Positions 10,859-22,679 of a stretch of DNA of 64,000 nucleotides are shown here, piece by piece; the first letter of the stretch is position 1; each line of letters begins with the position of its first letter. The stretch comes from Dendrocalamus latiflorus (Eukaryota; Streptophyta; Magnoliopsida; Poales; Poaceae): the NCBI GenBank assembly GCA_017311315.1, contig CM029617.1, positions 12,427,075 through 12,491,074 on the forward strand, read 5' to 3'. The translations under genes were made by a program, and so were the position numbers. Below the pieces are notes generated by a model. That model ran no database searches. It saw only the letters and a list, made by a program, of their open reading frames with translations, and was not told the origin of the DNA.

Positions 10859-12442
10859 AAAGACACCTTAACGTTTCAGATGATAACCGTCCGACGAGAG
10901 TTATTGCCAGAGAGGTGGTATCTCACTCGTTGTCCAGTGGTTATTGCCAGAGAGAAGTCATGCGTAGTTATTTCAGAGAATAAGAACGCATGTTAATTGC
11001 CTTGTCAGACAGACCCATGATGTGGCAGATTGTCGTAGACAAGCCAGTTGAAGTTAAACTAGTCGTAGAAGAGTATGTAAATATAGGATGGTCGTAGAAC
11101 GACTTACGACCATGTCATGCTTATAGAAATACTTACGACCAAGGAGTGGTCGTAAAAGGGGTTACGACCACTTGGCTTAGTTTTGCCTTTACACATAAGG
11201 GGTATACTCAAGGAGTCTAATGACATAATAATATCATTTATAGATAAATAATAATTTGAGAATTGTTATATCCGTGTTTAGTGTAAATCTGGTTGATTTG
11301 CCTGTTCGAAGAACAATTGTAAATGTTGCAGAAATGAACACCCATGTAATTGTGTATGCAGCAGCAATAGCTAGTATTCTTGTATGATCGATATGAACAA
11401 ATGTTCCGAGTCGTGTCAGGAAATTAACCTTTTGGTTCTATATGGACTTCTCCCTTATCGAGTAATTATTTGGTGTTGTTATGTTAATGACACGCATTTT
11501 GCTTTCGCAGCTTTGATACACTCATGAGACTTTGGACCGGAAAGCAGTGGCTGAGAGAAGGGGGCGGCTGGGGGGCCTCGCCCTTCCCAAGAAATTTGCA
11601 GGCATGTAATTAGGATACACTAATTAGTAGATGCTAGACCCTTTAATTCACTTAATTGATAAATAAGTATCAAATCCGGAAACCATTTACGCACAACTAA
11701 TCAGCAGCATATGCTCTTGATGGACGACTGTGCAACACTTTCTTTTCCGTTATGTCGTCTATCTCGTGTATCCTACAGTTCTTGCTTTATTGGTAATTAG
11801 CTACAAACTAGAAAGTCAGAACATTTTTCCAATTTCTGGATTGCTGCATCGACGTCTTGGCTGCCCGGGGATGGCGGTGAGGAAGCAAGCAGCATGACTT
11901 ATTAGTGATCTTAATGATCGATAAATCATTGAAAATTAATGATTTTTCAATATGTCTTGTTCTTAGTTTTACTTATTAAGTAAGCACAGCATATCGTATA
12001 CAATATGCAAAAACTATGTGATTCCCCGTCGGAGAAGTATGCATCAATCTTTTGTATTTGGCAAACAAGAAAATGCAATACCTATTTTGCTTTGTCACAC
12101 TGGCCATGTTGGAGTATGAAGATATTGTTATGTGAATTTTATTTTTTTATTTTTTATTTGGTCCTTCTTATATTCAATTTCTGGTTTCGCCGGAAAGGCA
12201 TACCTGCATATGTGATCAGTTTGGCACGGGGGTTTAGTGCCACTGTTGGAATATGAGCTACCCTGCTGTACCCGGTCATTCATTCATGGGTGTCCACACT
12301 TGGTGGTGGAGTGCAAAGAATAATCCTAAACACTGGCAAATTTCTTTTGTTAAATTGAAATGGTTGGATGGTCCATAAAATTTTGTACGTGTTGTAAAAT
12401 TTCTCAGCACCAATAAGAAATTGATGAAGGGTGCGTCTAGAC
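10859..12442. other. Non-coding region, possible Gypsy LTR remnant with inverted repeats
   Basis: No convincing gene. 10859-11200 may be the 5' LTR end of the minus-strand Gypsy element whose gag lies left of Copia A (inferred from position only). Two strong inverted repeats built on GGTCGTA / TACGACC lie at 11088-11172. From 11200 to 12442 the sequence is AT-rich with no recognised repeat or protein. Confidence 0.4.
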
Positions 12443-12572
12443 TGTTAGAGATATATGTATAGTTTGTTATTCCCCATTGTTATGAGGGGTTCTTTGCATA
12501 TTTACCACCTGTACTTTGTGTATATATACCGGCCCATTGGCCTCATATTGAATACAAGCGCTATTCATAACA
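12443..12572 (+). repeat. 5' LTR of Copia B
   Basis: Starts TGTTAGAGATAT and ends TATTCATAACA; contains TGTGTATATATACC near 12520 as a likely TATA region. Unusually short for a Copia LTR. Confidence 0.97.
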
Positions 12573-12584
12573 TGGTATCAGAGC
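12573..12584 (+). other. Primer binding site, initiator Met-tRNA type
   Basis: TGGTATCAGAGC directly follows the 5' LTR, the canonical Copia primer site. Confidence 0.97.
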
Positions 12585-13180
12585 GTACCTAGGGTTTTCC
12601 CGTCGCTTCGCTTGTCGCCTCGCCGCCGCCGCTTCGAGCCCGCCGCCGTCGGCCCCGCCGACTCCCCCGTCGCCGCTGCCGTCCCTGCTGCCGTCGGCCC
12701 CGCCTGACTCTGCTCGAGCCCGCCACCGTCGGCTCCGCCGACTCCCCCGCGTCGTCGCCGCCGCCGACTCCCCCGTCGGCCCCGCCGACTCCCCCGGATT
12801 GGACCACCGCCGCCCAGATCCGAATCGATCTGGTCAAACCGCCGCGCCGCCCGGGGTTGCCTCGGCGCCGTCGCCCCGTCGCCGGTGCATCCCGCCGCCG
12901 GACTGCCCGAGGCGCTCTGCTTCGCCCTGCCTCGCCGCCTCCGCCTCCCGCCCGGCGCCCGCCCACCCGGCCTCGGCTCCTCCGCCTCCCGCGCCGACTC
13001 CGGTGCCGCCGCCGCCTCGTGCGTGCGTGCCCTAAGCGCGTGCGTGTAGCGGGCCTTCAGCCCGTTTTAGCCGGTTGAGTTAAAAAAAACAAAAAAACGT
13101 TGTTCTAACCGCCGCGCCGTCCAGCGCCGCCTGTTAGACTTCGTTGCCTTGGTCGCCGCGCCGTCCAGCGCCGCCTACCA
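12585..13180 (+). other. Copia B leader, GC-rich
   Basis: A roughly 600-nt leader rich in CCGCCG and CGTCGC runs, with no credible protein. An A-rich run occurs at 13083-13097. Confidence 0.8.
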
Positions 13181-16100
13181 ATGGGCACCGTTTCCCTCCC
13201 TCGCTGCCCGGTGATCTTTGATGGTGTTAATTACACCGACTTCGTGTCTCACATGCGCATCCACATGCGTGGTCTTCGTCTCTGGGGCGTCCTCTCTGGC
13301 GATGTCACCTGCCCGCCTTGCCCTATTCCTCCGACGGAGCCTACGCCTGTTGCATTGCCCCCGACAGCCGATAAGGCTGCTACTGAGGCCGCTCACCTTG
13401 CTGATGATGAAGCTGCCTCTGCCTACCAGAAGGCTCTGGATTCCTACAAGGATCGTCTGACCGCCTACACTCAGTGGTACGATGATGACGCTCGGGCTGC
13501 TGCTGTCTTCATCGCCAGTGTCCAGCCTCAGTTCTCTTCTGAGGTTGTGGGACTCCCTTCGGCTTTTCAGATGTGGACTCATCTTCGTCAGCGCTACGAG
13601 CCCTCTGGTGATGCCCTGTACCTGTCCGTGGTCCGCCAGGAGCACTCTCTTCAGCAGGGTGATGCTACTGTTGACGCTTTTTACGCCTAGAGCTCTGCTG
13701 TCTGGCGTCGGTTGGACTCTCTCCACACTGCTGGCTGTCGTTCCTGTCCGTGCTGCCTGGATATACGTGCTGACCTGGAGTTTCAGCGGGTCTACGAGTT
13801 CCTTACTCGCCTTCGTCCTGAGTTCGAGCAACGGCGTGCCCAGCTCCTTGCACACCACCCTCGTGTCACTCTCCTGGAGGCTCTTACCGAGATACGCGCG
13901 GAGGAGACTCGCCTGAGTGGTGCTGGTCTGATGCCACTCCCCTCTGTGCTCGCCGCTCGTCTACCTGCTACACTGCCTCCTCCAGCGGCTACCACAGGTG
14001 GTGGTGGCCGCCCTCCGTCTGGAGGTGGCCGTCCTCACTGTCCCTACTGCGACAAGGTCGGTCACATTGAGTCCCAGTGCTATAAGAAGAAGCGGCATCT
14101 TTCACGCAGTTCTTCTACTGGCACTAGTGCTTCTACATCGACTTCTTCAGCAGTTTCTCTCACCGAGCAGGAGATAGCCAAACTTCGACGCCTGCTTGCC
14201 GCTTCCGGTTCTCCCTCGACAGGTTCTGCAGGTTCTGCTACTGACTCTTCGGGCACTGAAAAACCACCCCCTACACAGTCAGGTACCTCCCTGTGGATTC
14301 TTGATTCTGGAGCATCTTTTCACATGACTCCTGATCCTTCCACTCTGTCTTTTATTACACCTCTTGATTCTCCTGTCAGTGTTCTTACTGCTGATGGTAC
14401 ATCTCTTTCTGTCTCTGGTCGAGGATCTATTAGCAACTCATCCTTTCATGTTTCTTCTGTTGCTCATGTTCCTCGCCTTACCATGCAGCTTCTTTCTGCT
14501 GGGCAGATTACTGACCTTGGTTATCGGGTCATTCTCGACTCTGACTCTTGTTGTGTTCAGGACCGCCACACGGGAGCTCTGGTTGGTTCTGGCCCTCGGC
14601 GCCGTGACTCACAGCGTCTCTGGGAGCTTGACTGGCTTCACCTTCCTTCCGCTGCCACCATCGCCGCCAGTTTCTCCGCTTCTGCCACTTCGTCTACCGG
14701 CTCTTTCCAGCAGTGGCATCACCGTCTTGGTCATCTATGTGGATCTCGTCTGTCGTCCTTAGTTCGTCGTGGTCTTCTGGGGTCTATCTCAGGAGATGTG
14801 TCTTTAGATTGTCAGGGCTGTAAGTTAGGTAAACAGATTCAGCTTCCTTATCCTCATAGTAAGTTTGTGTCTCAGCGCCCTTTTGATCTTGTTCATTCAG
14901 ATGTTTGGGGTCCGGCTCCCTTCGTTTCGAAAGGGGGTCATCGATATTATATCATATTTATAGATGATTTCTCTCGCCACACTTGGATATATTTCATGTC
15001 TTCTCGTAGTGAGGCCTTGTCTATCTATAAACAATTTGCCACTATGATTCACACACAGTTCTCCACTCCTATTCGTGTCTTTCGTGCTGATTCTGCTGGC
15101 GAGTACCTCTCGCGTTACCTGCGCAGCTTCCTTGCTGAGCAGGGCACTCTCGCTCAGTTCTCTTGTCCTGGTGCTCATGCTCAGAATGGTGTCGCTGAGC
15201 GCAAGCATCGTCACCTCCTTGAGACGGCTCGTGCTCTGATGATCGCTGCCTCTATTCCACCTCACTTTTGGGCCGAGGCTGTTTCCACTGCCACCTATCT
15301 CGTCAACATCCAGCCCTTTTCTGCTCTTCAGGGAGCGATCCCTGTTGAGCGTCTCTGTGGTTTTCTTCCTGACTACTCTACCCTTCATCTGTTTGGCTGC
15401 GTTTGCTACGTTCTCCTCGCCCCTCGAGAACGCACCAAACTGACCGCTTAGTCTGTTGAGTGTGTCTTTCTGGGATACAGTGCCGAGCATAAGGGCTATC
15501 GGTGCTGGGATCCTGTTGGTCGTCGGATGCGGGTTTCTCGGGATGTGACTTTCGACGAGTCTCGTCCATTCTACCCACGTCCTGTCTCTCCTTCGGCTTC
15601 CTCTGTGGAGTCTCTGTCTTTCTTGACCTTTCCAGATACACCTATATCTGTTTTGCCCTCGTCCACCTGTCCCACTGAGCCTCCACATATTCCCCCTGTG
15701 GCCTCTCCGCCGTTGTCGCCGCCTGTGTCGTCTCCTACGACTCCCCAGGCTCCTCCCACTACAGTACCTTTTCCATCTTCTCCTGATGTTCCATCTTCTC
15801 CTGATGCTCCATCTTCCCCTGATGGGTCATCTTCTCCTCGCTACGCTCTCCGCGATCGCCAGTCGATTCGGCTTCCTGCCCGTTTTGCCTTTGCTGGCGC
15901 AGCTACTCGTGAGCCTGTCTCCTACCGGGATGCTGTTACTCATCCTGAGTGGCAGCTTGCCATGGCCGAGGAGATTGCTGCCCTCGAGCGTACTGGTACT
16001 TGGGATCTTGTTCCTTTTCCATCTCATTCTCATCCCATCACGTGTAAGTGGGTCTATAAGATTAAGACTCGCTCTGATGGCTCTCTTGAGCGCTATAAGG

Positions 16101-17434
16101 CGCGTCTGGTTGCTCGTGGCTTCCAGCAGGAGCATGGTGTTGACTACGACGAGACTTTTGCTCCTGTGGCCCACATGACCACTGTTCGCACTCTTCTTTC
16201 GGTGGCGTCTGTTCGCCACTGGTCTGTTTCTCAGCTTGATGTCAAGAATGCCTTTCTTAATGGCGAGTTGCGTGACGAGGTCTACATGCATCCGCCACCT
16301 GGGTATTCTGTTCCTGAGGGCATGGTCTGTCGCCTTCGTCGCTCTCTCTATGGCCTTAAGCAAGCCCCTCGTGCTTGGTTTGAGCGCTTCTCCTCTGTGG
16401 TCACTACTGCTGGCTTTTCAGCTAGTGATCATGATCCTGCGCTCTTTGTCCACACTTCGTCTCGTGGTCGGACTCTTCTTCTTCTGTATGTTGATGATAT
16501 GATCATTACGGGAGATGATTCTGAGTACATTGCCTTTGTCAAGGCTCGTCTTAGTGAGCAGTTCCTTATGTCGGATCTTGGTCCTCTTCGTTACTTCCTT
16601 GGGATTGAGGTTACTTCCACTCCAGATGGTTTCTTTATGTCCCAAGAGAAATATATTCAGGATCTTCTTGATCGCGCCTCTCTCACTGATCAGCGTACTG
16701 TTGAGACTCCCATGGAGCTCAATGTTCATCTCCGACTCTCTGATGACGAGCCTCTTTCTGATCCGACTCGCTATCGTCATCTTGTTGGGAGTCTTGTCTG
16801 CCTTGCTGTTACTCGTCCGGATATCACTTATCCAGTTCATATTCTGAGTCAGTTTGTTTCAGCTCCCACTCAGGTCCACTACAGTCACCTTCTTTGAGTT
16901 CTGCGATACCTTCGCGGGACTATCTCTCGCCGTCTCTTCTTTCCACGTTCCAGCTCGTTACAGCTTCAGACCTATTCGGATGCTACTTGGGCCAGCGATC
17001 CCTCTGATCGCCGGTCTATCTCTGCTTACTGTGTTTTTCTTGGGGGTTCTCTTATTGCCTGGAAGACGAAGAAACAGACTGCAGTGTCCCGTTCGAGTGC
17101 AGAGGCTGAGTTGCGAGCTATGGCTCTCTTGACATCAGAGATTACTTGGCTACGGTGGTTACTTGAGGATTTTGGTGTTTCTGTCACTACACCGACCCCT
17201 CTCTTGTCAGACAGTACAGGTGCTATCAGTATTGCTCGTGATCCTGTGAAGCATGAGCTCACCAAGCATATTGGTGTTGATGCTTCTTTCATGAGGTCTT
17301 GTGTGCATGATCAGGTGATTACTCTTCAGTATGTGCCTTCGGAGCTTCAAATAGCGGATTTCTTCACGAAGGCCCAGACTCGCGCACAGCACAGTTTCTA
17401 CCTCTCCAAACTCAGTGTTGTTGATCCACCATGA
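13181..17434 (+). pseudogene. Copia B gag-pol polyprotein with three in-frame stops
   Basis: One frame from ATG at 13181 to the terminal TGA at 17432-17434. Gag begins MGTVSLPRCPVIFDGVNYTD and has a UBN2 domain; a CCHC zinc knuckle (CPYCDKVGHIESQC) lies near 14039-14081; the protease site WILDSGASFHMT near 14293; the pre-integrase HHRLGHL near 14717; the integrase core with HSDVWG near 14895, FRADSAGEY and NGVAERKHRH; the reverse transcriptase with WVYKIKTRSDGS, QLDVKNAFLNGEL and YVDDMIITGDD near 16487; and RNase H with the SRSSAEAELRAMALL segment near 17090. Premature stops are TAG at 13688-13690, TAG at 15449-15451 and TGA at 16895-16897, with no frameshift. Each lies where a Gln or Arg codon would be one transition away. 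Confidence 0.95.
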
Positions 17435-17435
17435 G

Positions 17436-17446
17436 TTTGAGAGGGG
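17436..17446 (+). other. Polypurine tract of Copia B
   Basis: TTTGAGAGGGG lies directly before the 3' LTR and just after the polyprotein stop. Confidence 0.9.
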
Positions 17447-17576
17447 TGTTAGAGATATATGTATAGTTTATTATTCCCCATTGTTATGAGGGGTTCTTTG
17501 CATATTTACCACCTGTACTTTGTGTATATATACCGGCCCATTGACCTCATATTGAATACAAACGCTATTCATAACA
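17447..17576 (+). repeat. 3' LTR of Copia B
   Basis: Direct repeat of the 5' LTR with three G-to-A differences; ends TATTCATAACA and is followed by the TAGAC target duplication. Confidence 0.97.
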
Positions 17577-17581
17577 TAGAC

Positions 17582-18860
17582 AACTCCTCCCTATAAACAT
17601 CCAAAATTTGTACCCTTATATCATAGTAGACACTCCTGTCTGTGGTTTTGACCATTAATGGGCCCACCAAATGAATGGGTCTAGATCCAATAACCTGTTA
17701 ATTGGGCCACGAAAAGATCTGCTGGGGCCGGTACGAAATCCTACCGAAACCCAAGATACATGACGCACACGCATGGCCAAGCTAGTTCCATAGCATACAC
17801 TGTGCATCACAGGTGGATCATCGATGGTGAGATCAAATGAGGGCGACCAATCGTACAATGTCATGACCCTTGGGTCGCCGGGGAACTTCAAGAATTGCTT
17901 AATGTTATCACTTGCCCCATTATAGCTTGGCCCTGGTTTCCTAAAAATTATATCAGATCAAAGAGAAAGATGCAAAATAATTTAGTAAGAGATGGGTAAA
18001 ATGAGGCAAAATGAAAACAGAACCTAATGTTTGCTAAGGTTATATGCTTTTATGCTTCTTTTATCAGAGCTGGATATTCAGATTGTTGAAGATTACTCCT
18101 ACAACCGAAGTAACTGGGTATGCTTCCATGCCTTTTTCTATTGTGTCTGTGGTCCAAATTGCTAAGATGGCAATGAAGCATGGTTTCATAAAAGAATAGC
18201 GTCAAGGTATGACCACCCTGACTATTCACTGTCAAGCTCTTTCCTAGAATGATTAGGGTACTTAAAGTAGCAATAGACATTACTAGTGTTGCTTCTTTTT
18301 TCAGCTTAAAAAAACATTCATGAGAACAACCAATCTTCAGAGGCCAGTAAAAGCGCGGAATAGCAAGACAGTGAGTCAATGACGCTGCAAAATTTCTATT
18401 CTAGAGATGCATAACACTAGCATGTAAATCCCGAGCACATCTAAGCTACTAAACTTCCTCTCTGGACTGTTGGATTGTTGAAATCATATCTATCATCGCC
18501 TGCATATGTATGATCAGCAGGCGCTTTATTGACATCGGACGTCTCAAAAGAAAACACAAAAACACAGGAGACGAGAAAAATATGAGATGAGCACATCCAA
18601 TTAACTTTTTTAATAGTAAAAAATTCATCTATTGTACCTTCAGTGCAAACAGGCAGTCGTCCTTCAGTACAACGTGGGGCCCACCTGAAGAGGCACTGCA
18701 CGGAGGCCCCAGTGGAAATGCTATGGGTGCGAGCGGAATCGTGGGGACTTCATTAGCTTCCACTGACAGCTGTTCCCGGTAATATGTGGGGCCAACCTGT
18801 CCGTGACAATAGTCGCTCGGCAGAACTGATGGGACCCACGTGATCAGTGACCACCCTCCT
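17582..18860. other. Intergenic region upstream of the acid phosphatase pseudogene
   Basis: No recognised gene or repeat. Several short frames exist on both strands but have no family-like pattern. By position, the right part is the former promoter region of the pseudogene downstream. Confidence 0.5.
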
Positions 18861-19023
18861 CCCTGTACTAAAGCCCCACGGCGGCGCCATCGGAAGGGAA
18901 ATATTCTTCTCCGGCTCCTGGAGTCGCCAAATCCAGTGAGCCCCCCCCCCCCACCCCCCATCGCCGACGTCGAGGCCCCAACCCCGACGGAACCCTAAGC
19001 CCTAGCCCCTAACGCCGCCCGCA
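18861..19023 (+). promoter_or_regulatory. Former 5' untranslated region of the acid phosphatase pseudogene
   Basis: GC-rich leader-like sequence with a poly-C run (18939-18957) and CCCTAAGCCCTAGCCCC before the start codon at 19024. No convincing TATA box is seen, so the transcription start is not placed. Confidence 0.4.
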
Positions 19024-20838
19024 ATGTGCTGACTCCTCCTCGTCCTCGCGCTCCTCGCGGCGGCGGTCGGCGCCGGCGCCAAGACCGTCCTCCGCACCGT
19101 GCCGGAGGTCCCCACCACCGAGATCTCCTCTGGCGACGACGCCGACGCGCTCTTCTGCGACAGCTGGAGGCTGTCGGTGGAGACGGCCAACGCGGGGCCC
19201 TGGAGCGCCGTGCCGGACCGCTGCGGGGAGTTCGTGCGCCGGTACATGGAGAGCGAGCGCTACGCGCCCGACTCCGCCGCCGCCGCCGACGACTCCCTCG
19301 CCTTCGCCGCCCAGGCCTTCGCGTCCGGCGAGGGGGGCGCCAGGCCGGCGTGGGTGTTCGACGTCGACGAGCTAGTAAGAATTGTCTATATGCTTGCCAC
19401 AAGCAAAAATCTTTTGAGACATTTTGTGTTGTCACTAAATGGTGCATTTGTTTTCTGGATGCTACTATAAGGTACAAGTACTACATTCTACATATATAGT
19501 TGGTCAAGCAATATGCCAAGTGCCAAAACAAAGGCACATTCTGTGGTGACTTCAATTTTAGTCTCGCACAGAGCGACAATAGATGGCATTTCCTCGATTT
19601 CTAAGGGCATTGCTACATAAAACTCGTCCCAAAATTTGCTAGTACTCTGAAATGAAATATGGTTTGAAAAAAATGGTTTGTAAATTAAGTTCCAATACAG
19701 GCTTTACGTTATGTTGGGTTTGTTAGATTGATAACGAAGTACCTGAAATATCTTGTATTAAAAGCTGTTTTGCAAATCCAATGTACTAGAATACTGTGTG
19801 CAAGTCATGCGAATTTCTGCATGTAACTTGGGATAACTCATGATGCTTAATCAGCTTTAAGAAGTAGGTTTTAGACCTTTCCTCTCAAATTTTGAGGGGC
19901 ATGGTTTGCATTTTAATACAGGAAAAGCAAAATTGTTAGAATCATCAAGTAACAGCATCTGACTGGTTGCTTGTTCTTTTCAAGGGCTGCATAATTTGGC
20001 TGTTTCTAAAGGACTGCATGGTCATGTTTATAGTTCTGTTGAAACAGATTGGTACCTTGTTTTTTTCACATTTCCCCTTATTCTGTAGATTGCAGGAATT
20101 CAATGAGACATCATTTGATGAATGGGTAGATGTAGCCAAGGCACCTGTTACCATCTAGCTTGAAACTGTACAATGAGCTTCAGGGCTTGGTTTCCATATC
20201 ATCCTCTTGACTGGACGAAGTGAATTCCAGCGTGATGCCACAGAGGAAAATCTTTTGTTTGCTGGCTACCATTCATGGGAAAAACTCATACTGAGGTATT
20301 TCCTACAACTCTATCAAACGAGTTGGTTACTCATTATTATTTACTTTGCATTACAAGTCATCCTAGTTGGATTGAGCAGTTTCTGGAGGAGCTAGTTTGT
20401 AAAATGATATCTTTAGAGAAGGCCGTTGGAGTATATTGTGAACTTGAAGGGCATTTTGACAAGAACTTGTCTATATGGTTTCTCCTTGGAAATTCCGAGT
20501 GATGCTTCACAGTTTAACTACTAGGAACGTTAGAAATGTTCTTCCACACAAGGATTAATAGAAATTATTTCTGGTAGAAGCACTTAAAAATATGTGAAGT
20601 TATTGTTATGTAAATCACCACACTCTGTTTTCATTAATTGAAAGGATACTCATGCTACAGGCAACCCAATGATCTTGGCAAGACTGCCGTGCAGTACAAA
20701 TCAGAGAGACGGGCGGCAATGGAAGCTGAACGATTCAAGATACATGGAAATTCTGGCGATCAGTGGAGTGATTTAATAGGATTGCCAATGGCAACGAGAT
20801 CCGTCAAGCTTCCAAACCCAGTGTACTTTACCAGTTGA
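19024..20838 (+). pseudogene. Plant HAD-superfamily (class B/VSP-like) acid phosphatase pseudogene, three exons
   Basis: Exon 1 (19024-19374) encodes a signal-peptide-like LLLVLALLAAAVGAGA, then FCDSWRLSVETANAGPW and the catalytic approach WVFDVDE. Exon 2 (about 20089-20295) carries EFNETSFDEWVDVAKAP and HIILLTGRSEFQRDATEENL. Exon 3 (20661-20838) carries LGKTAVQYKSERRAAMEAE and GNSGDQWSDLIGLPMATRS and ends at a normal stop. Family members are secreted or vacuolar phosphatases of about 250-270 residues. Damage: TGA at codon 3 (19030-19032); exon 1 ends in DVDEL at a GT, losing the rest of the DxDxT block and the 'LLSNLPYY' segment; two small deletions shift the frame in exon 2 near 20150 and 20188. 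Exon 3 is intact. Copia C begins 17 bp after the stop codon, so the 3' untranslated part resumes at about 36006. Confidence 0.9.
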
Positions 20839-20855
20839 TTTTATAAGGTGAAAAC

Positions 20856-20975
20856 TGTTTTGGAATGAGCTCAACTCAATTCCATGGGCAAACGGGCCAT
20901 AATAAAGCATGTACAAGATATGAGCAAAAGACAAAAAACCCCCTATACAAAGGACTAATACAAATAATTCTAACA
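20856..20975 (-). repeat. 3' LTR of Copia C (120 bp)
   Basis: Matches 35878-36005 throughout (TTGGAATGAGCTCAACTCAA and following) with scattered changes; followed on its right by the complement of a polypurine tract (20976-20990). Confidence 0.92.
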
Positions 20976-20980
20976 CTCCC

Positions 20981-22325
20981 TTAAACCCATGGTGGATCAA
21001 TAACACTATATTTGGAATGATAGAAGCGATGTTGAATCCTAGTCTGCACCTTCGTGAAAAAGTCAGCTAGCTGAAGCTTGGAAGGCACATACTGAAGAGC
21101 GACAACTTGTTGCACCTGTGACCGCATGTAGGAAGCATCAACTTTATTGTGCTTGGTAAGCTTATGCTTTACTAGATCTCGAGCAATGCTAATTGCACCA
21201 GTGCTGTCTGATAGCAACGTAGTCGGTGCAGAAATCGAAGCACCAAAATCCTTAAGGAGCCACCGAAGCCAGGTGATCTCAATTGTCATAGATGCCAAAG
21301 CTCTCAGCTCAACCTTAGCATTTGAATGGGAAACTATAGTATGTTTCTTAGTCTTCAAAACAATCAAGGAAGAATCAAGAAGACACAAAAAGCAGAAAGA
21401 GGCCAATGATCACTAGCTCAAGTTGCATCAAAGTACGTTTAAAGCTGTAAGGAGCTGGAGCAAGGGAAGAAAAGTTGTCAAGTGATGGTCCCACGAAGAT
21501 ATCGCAGAACTCAAAGGAGGTGACTACAGTGGAGCTAGGTAGGAGCAAAAACGAACTGGCTCAGAATGTAAATAGTATGAAAAATATCAGGACGGGTGTC
21601 ACCAAGGTAAACTCTCCCAACGAGGTGGCTATGCGAATAGGAGTGTCCACGGTGTACTGATCAATGAGACAAGCATGATCAAGGACATCCTAGATGTACT
21701 TCTGCTGGGAGAGGTAGTAGCTATCATGCGTAGAAGTGACCTCAATCCAAGGAAGTAGCGAAGAGGATCCAAGTCAAACATCTGGAACTGGTCACTGCGA
21801 CATGTCTTCACAAATGCAATATATTGAGTGTCATCTCCAGTGATGAGCATGTCATCCACATAGAGAAGAAGTGTCCGACCACGAGACGAGGTGTGAATAA
21901 AGAGAGCAGGGTTGTGATCACTAGCGGAGAAGCCGACAATAGTGATAATAGAGATAAAATGCTCAAACCAAGCACAAGGGGCTTGTTTTGAGCCCATAGA
22001 AAGAACGATTAAGGTGACAAACCTACCGTCGGGGACAAAATACTTAGGAGGAGGGTGCATATAGACCTTCTCTCGCAGCTCACCATTGAGAAATGTATTC
22101 TTAACATCATGCTGTGAGGTAGTCTACTGTCGAATAGCGGCAACAGCAACAAGAGTGCAAACAGCAGTCATATGATCAACAAAGGCAAAAGTCTCATCAT
22201 AGTCACGCCCACACTCTTACTGAAAACCACATGTAATGAGATAGCACTTAATGACATCTTTGACTTCTAGTCCCTCTGGACGCCAATAAGAGCTAGCAGA
22301 GCCTTCCTCTTCTCATCTTGCTAAA
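20981..22325 (-). pseudogene. Copia C reverse transcriptase and RNase H, degenerate
   Basis: Minus-strand blocks: DYDETFAFVDHMTAV and DVKNTFLNGELREKVYMHPP of the reverse transcriptase palm (about 22080-22230), GRTLLLYVDDMLITGDDTQY with the YVDD catalytic pair intact, then RNase H with KVELRALASMTIEITWLRWL and ADFFTKVQTRIQHRFYHSK to the stop at 20981. Several stops and frame changes break the chain (for example after GFQ and AIRQ near 22130-22220). The N-terminal edge at about 22325 is the junction with the large nested insertion. Confidence 0.9.
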
Positions 22326-22546
22326 TTATGATAATTGAGCAACAGTGAGTACAAAGGTACTCAGCAAACCACTACACATAATGCAATTGTAATAAATGCA
22401 AGGCTGACAAAGGGAGGTTTGAGGTTCTTTTCTTTGCAGAAAGCCACATTTGCAATACAATAAGTAAAAATCTTGAGACCTAGGCTACTATTTTAACTAA
22501 ACCAAGTTTTAAAGAGTTTAAGATGATGCGATAATAATTATAGTGA

Positions 22547-22679
22547 AGGTTCCATCCACCTGTTATAGAGTATGTTCCATCTACCATATGCTATTTTTAT
22601 TTGTAGGGTTCTATCCACCCATTATACTCATTGGGTTCTATCCACCCAGGGGAAATCAAATTTAGGGTTCTATCCACCC
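22547..22679. repeat. Short hairpin array with 7-nt loops in the minus-orientation LTR
   Basis: Four units pair around a 7-nt loop: AGGT-TCCATCC-ACCT (22547-22561), GGGT-TCTATCC-ACCC (22606-22620), TGGGT-TCTATCC-ACCCA (22632-22648) and GGGT-TCTATCC-ACCC (22665-22679). A fifth, decayed unit is at about 22571-22588. Confidence 0.75.

Larger units (their letters stand above)
12443..17576 (+). mobile_element. Ty1/copia retrotransposon B, complete, 130-bp LTRs
   Basis: Complete structure: 5-bp target duplication TAGAC (12438-12442 and 17577-17581), LTRs at 12443-12572 and 17447-17576, an initiator-Met tRNA primer site immediately after the 5' LTR, one long gag-pol reading frame in a single phase, and a polypurine tract before the 3' LTR. 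The two LTRs differ at three of 130 positions (all G in the 5' copy, A in the 3' copy). At the rate often used for rice LTRs (1.3e-8 per site per year) this suggests an insertion roughly one million years old. Three stops in the frame make it non-autonomous. Confidence 0.97.

Noticed and set aside
12589..13078. Open frames on both strands in CCG-rich sequence (Arg/Gly-rich or Pro-rich)
   Set aside because: Lies in the leader of Copia B between primer site and gag; both strands are open because of GC content.
14897..16840. Long minus-strand frames opposite Copia B pol
   Set aside because: Shadows of the plus-strand polyprotein, which carries all retroelement motifs.
19002..19499. Antisense frames of up to 160 codons over the acid phosphatase first exon
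   Set aside because: Arg/Ala-rich shadows of GC-rich coding DNA; the plus strand matches the acid phosphatase family.
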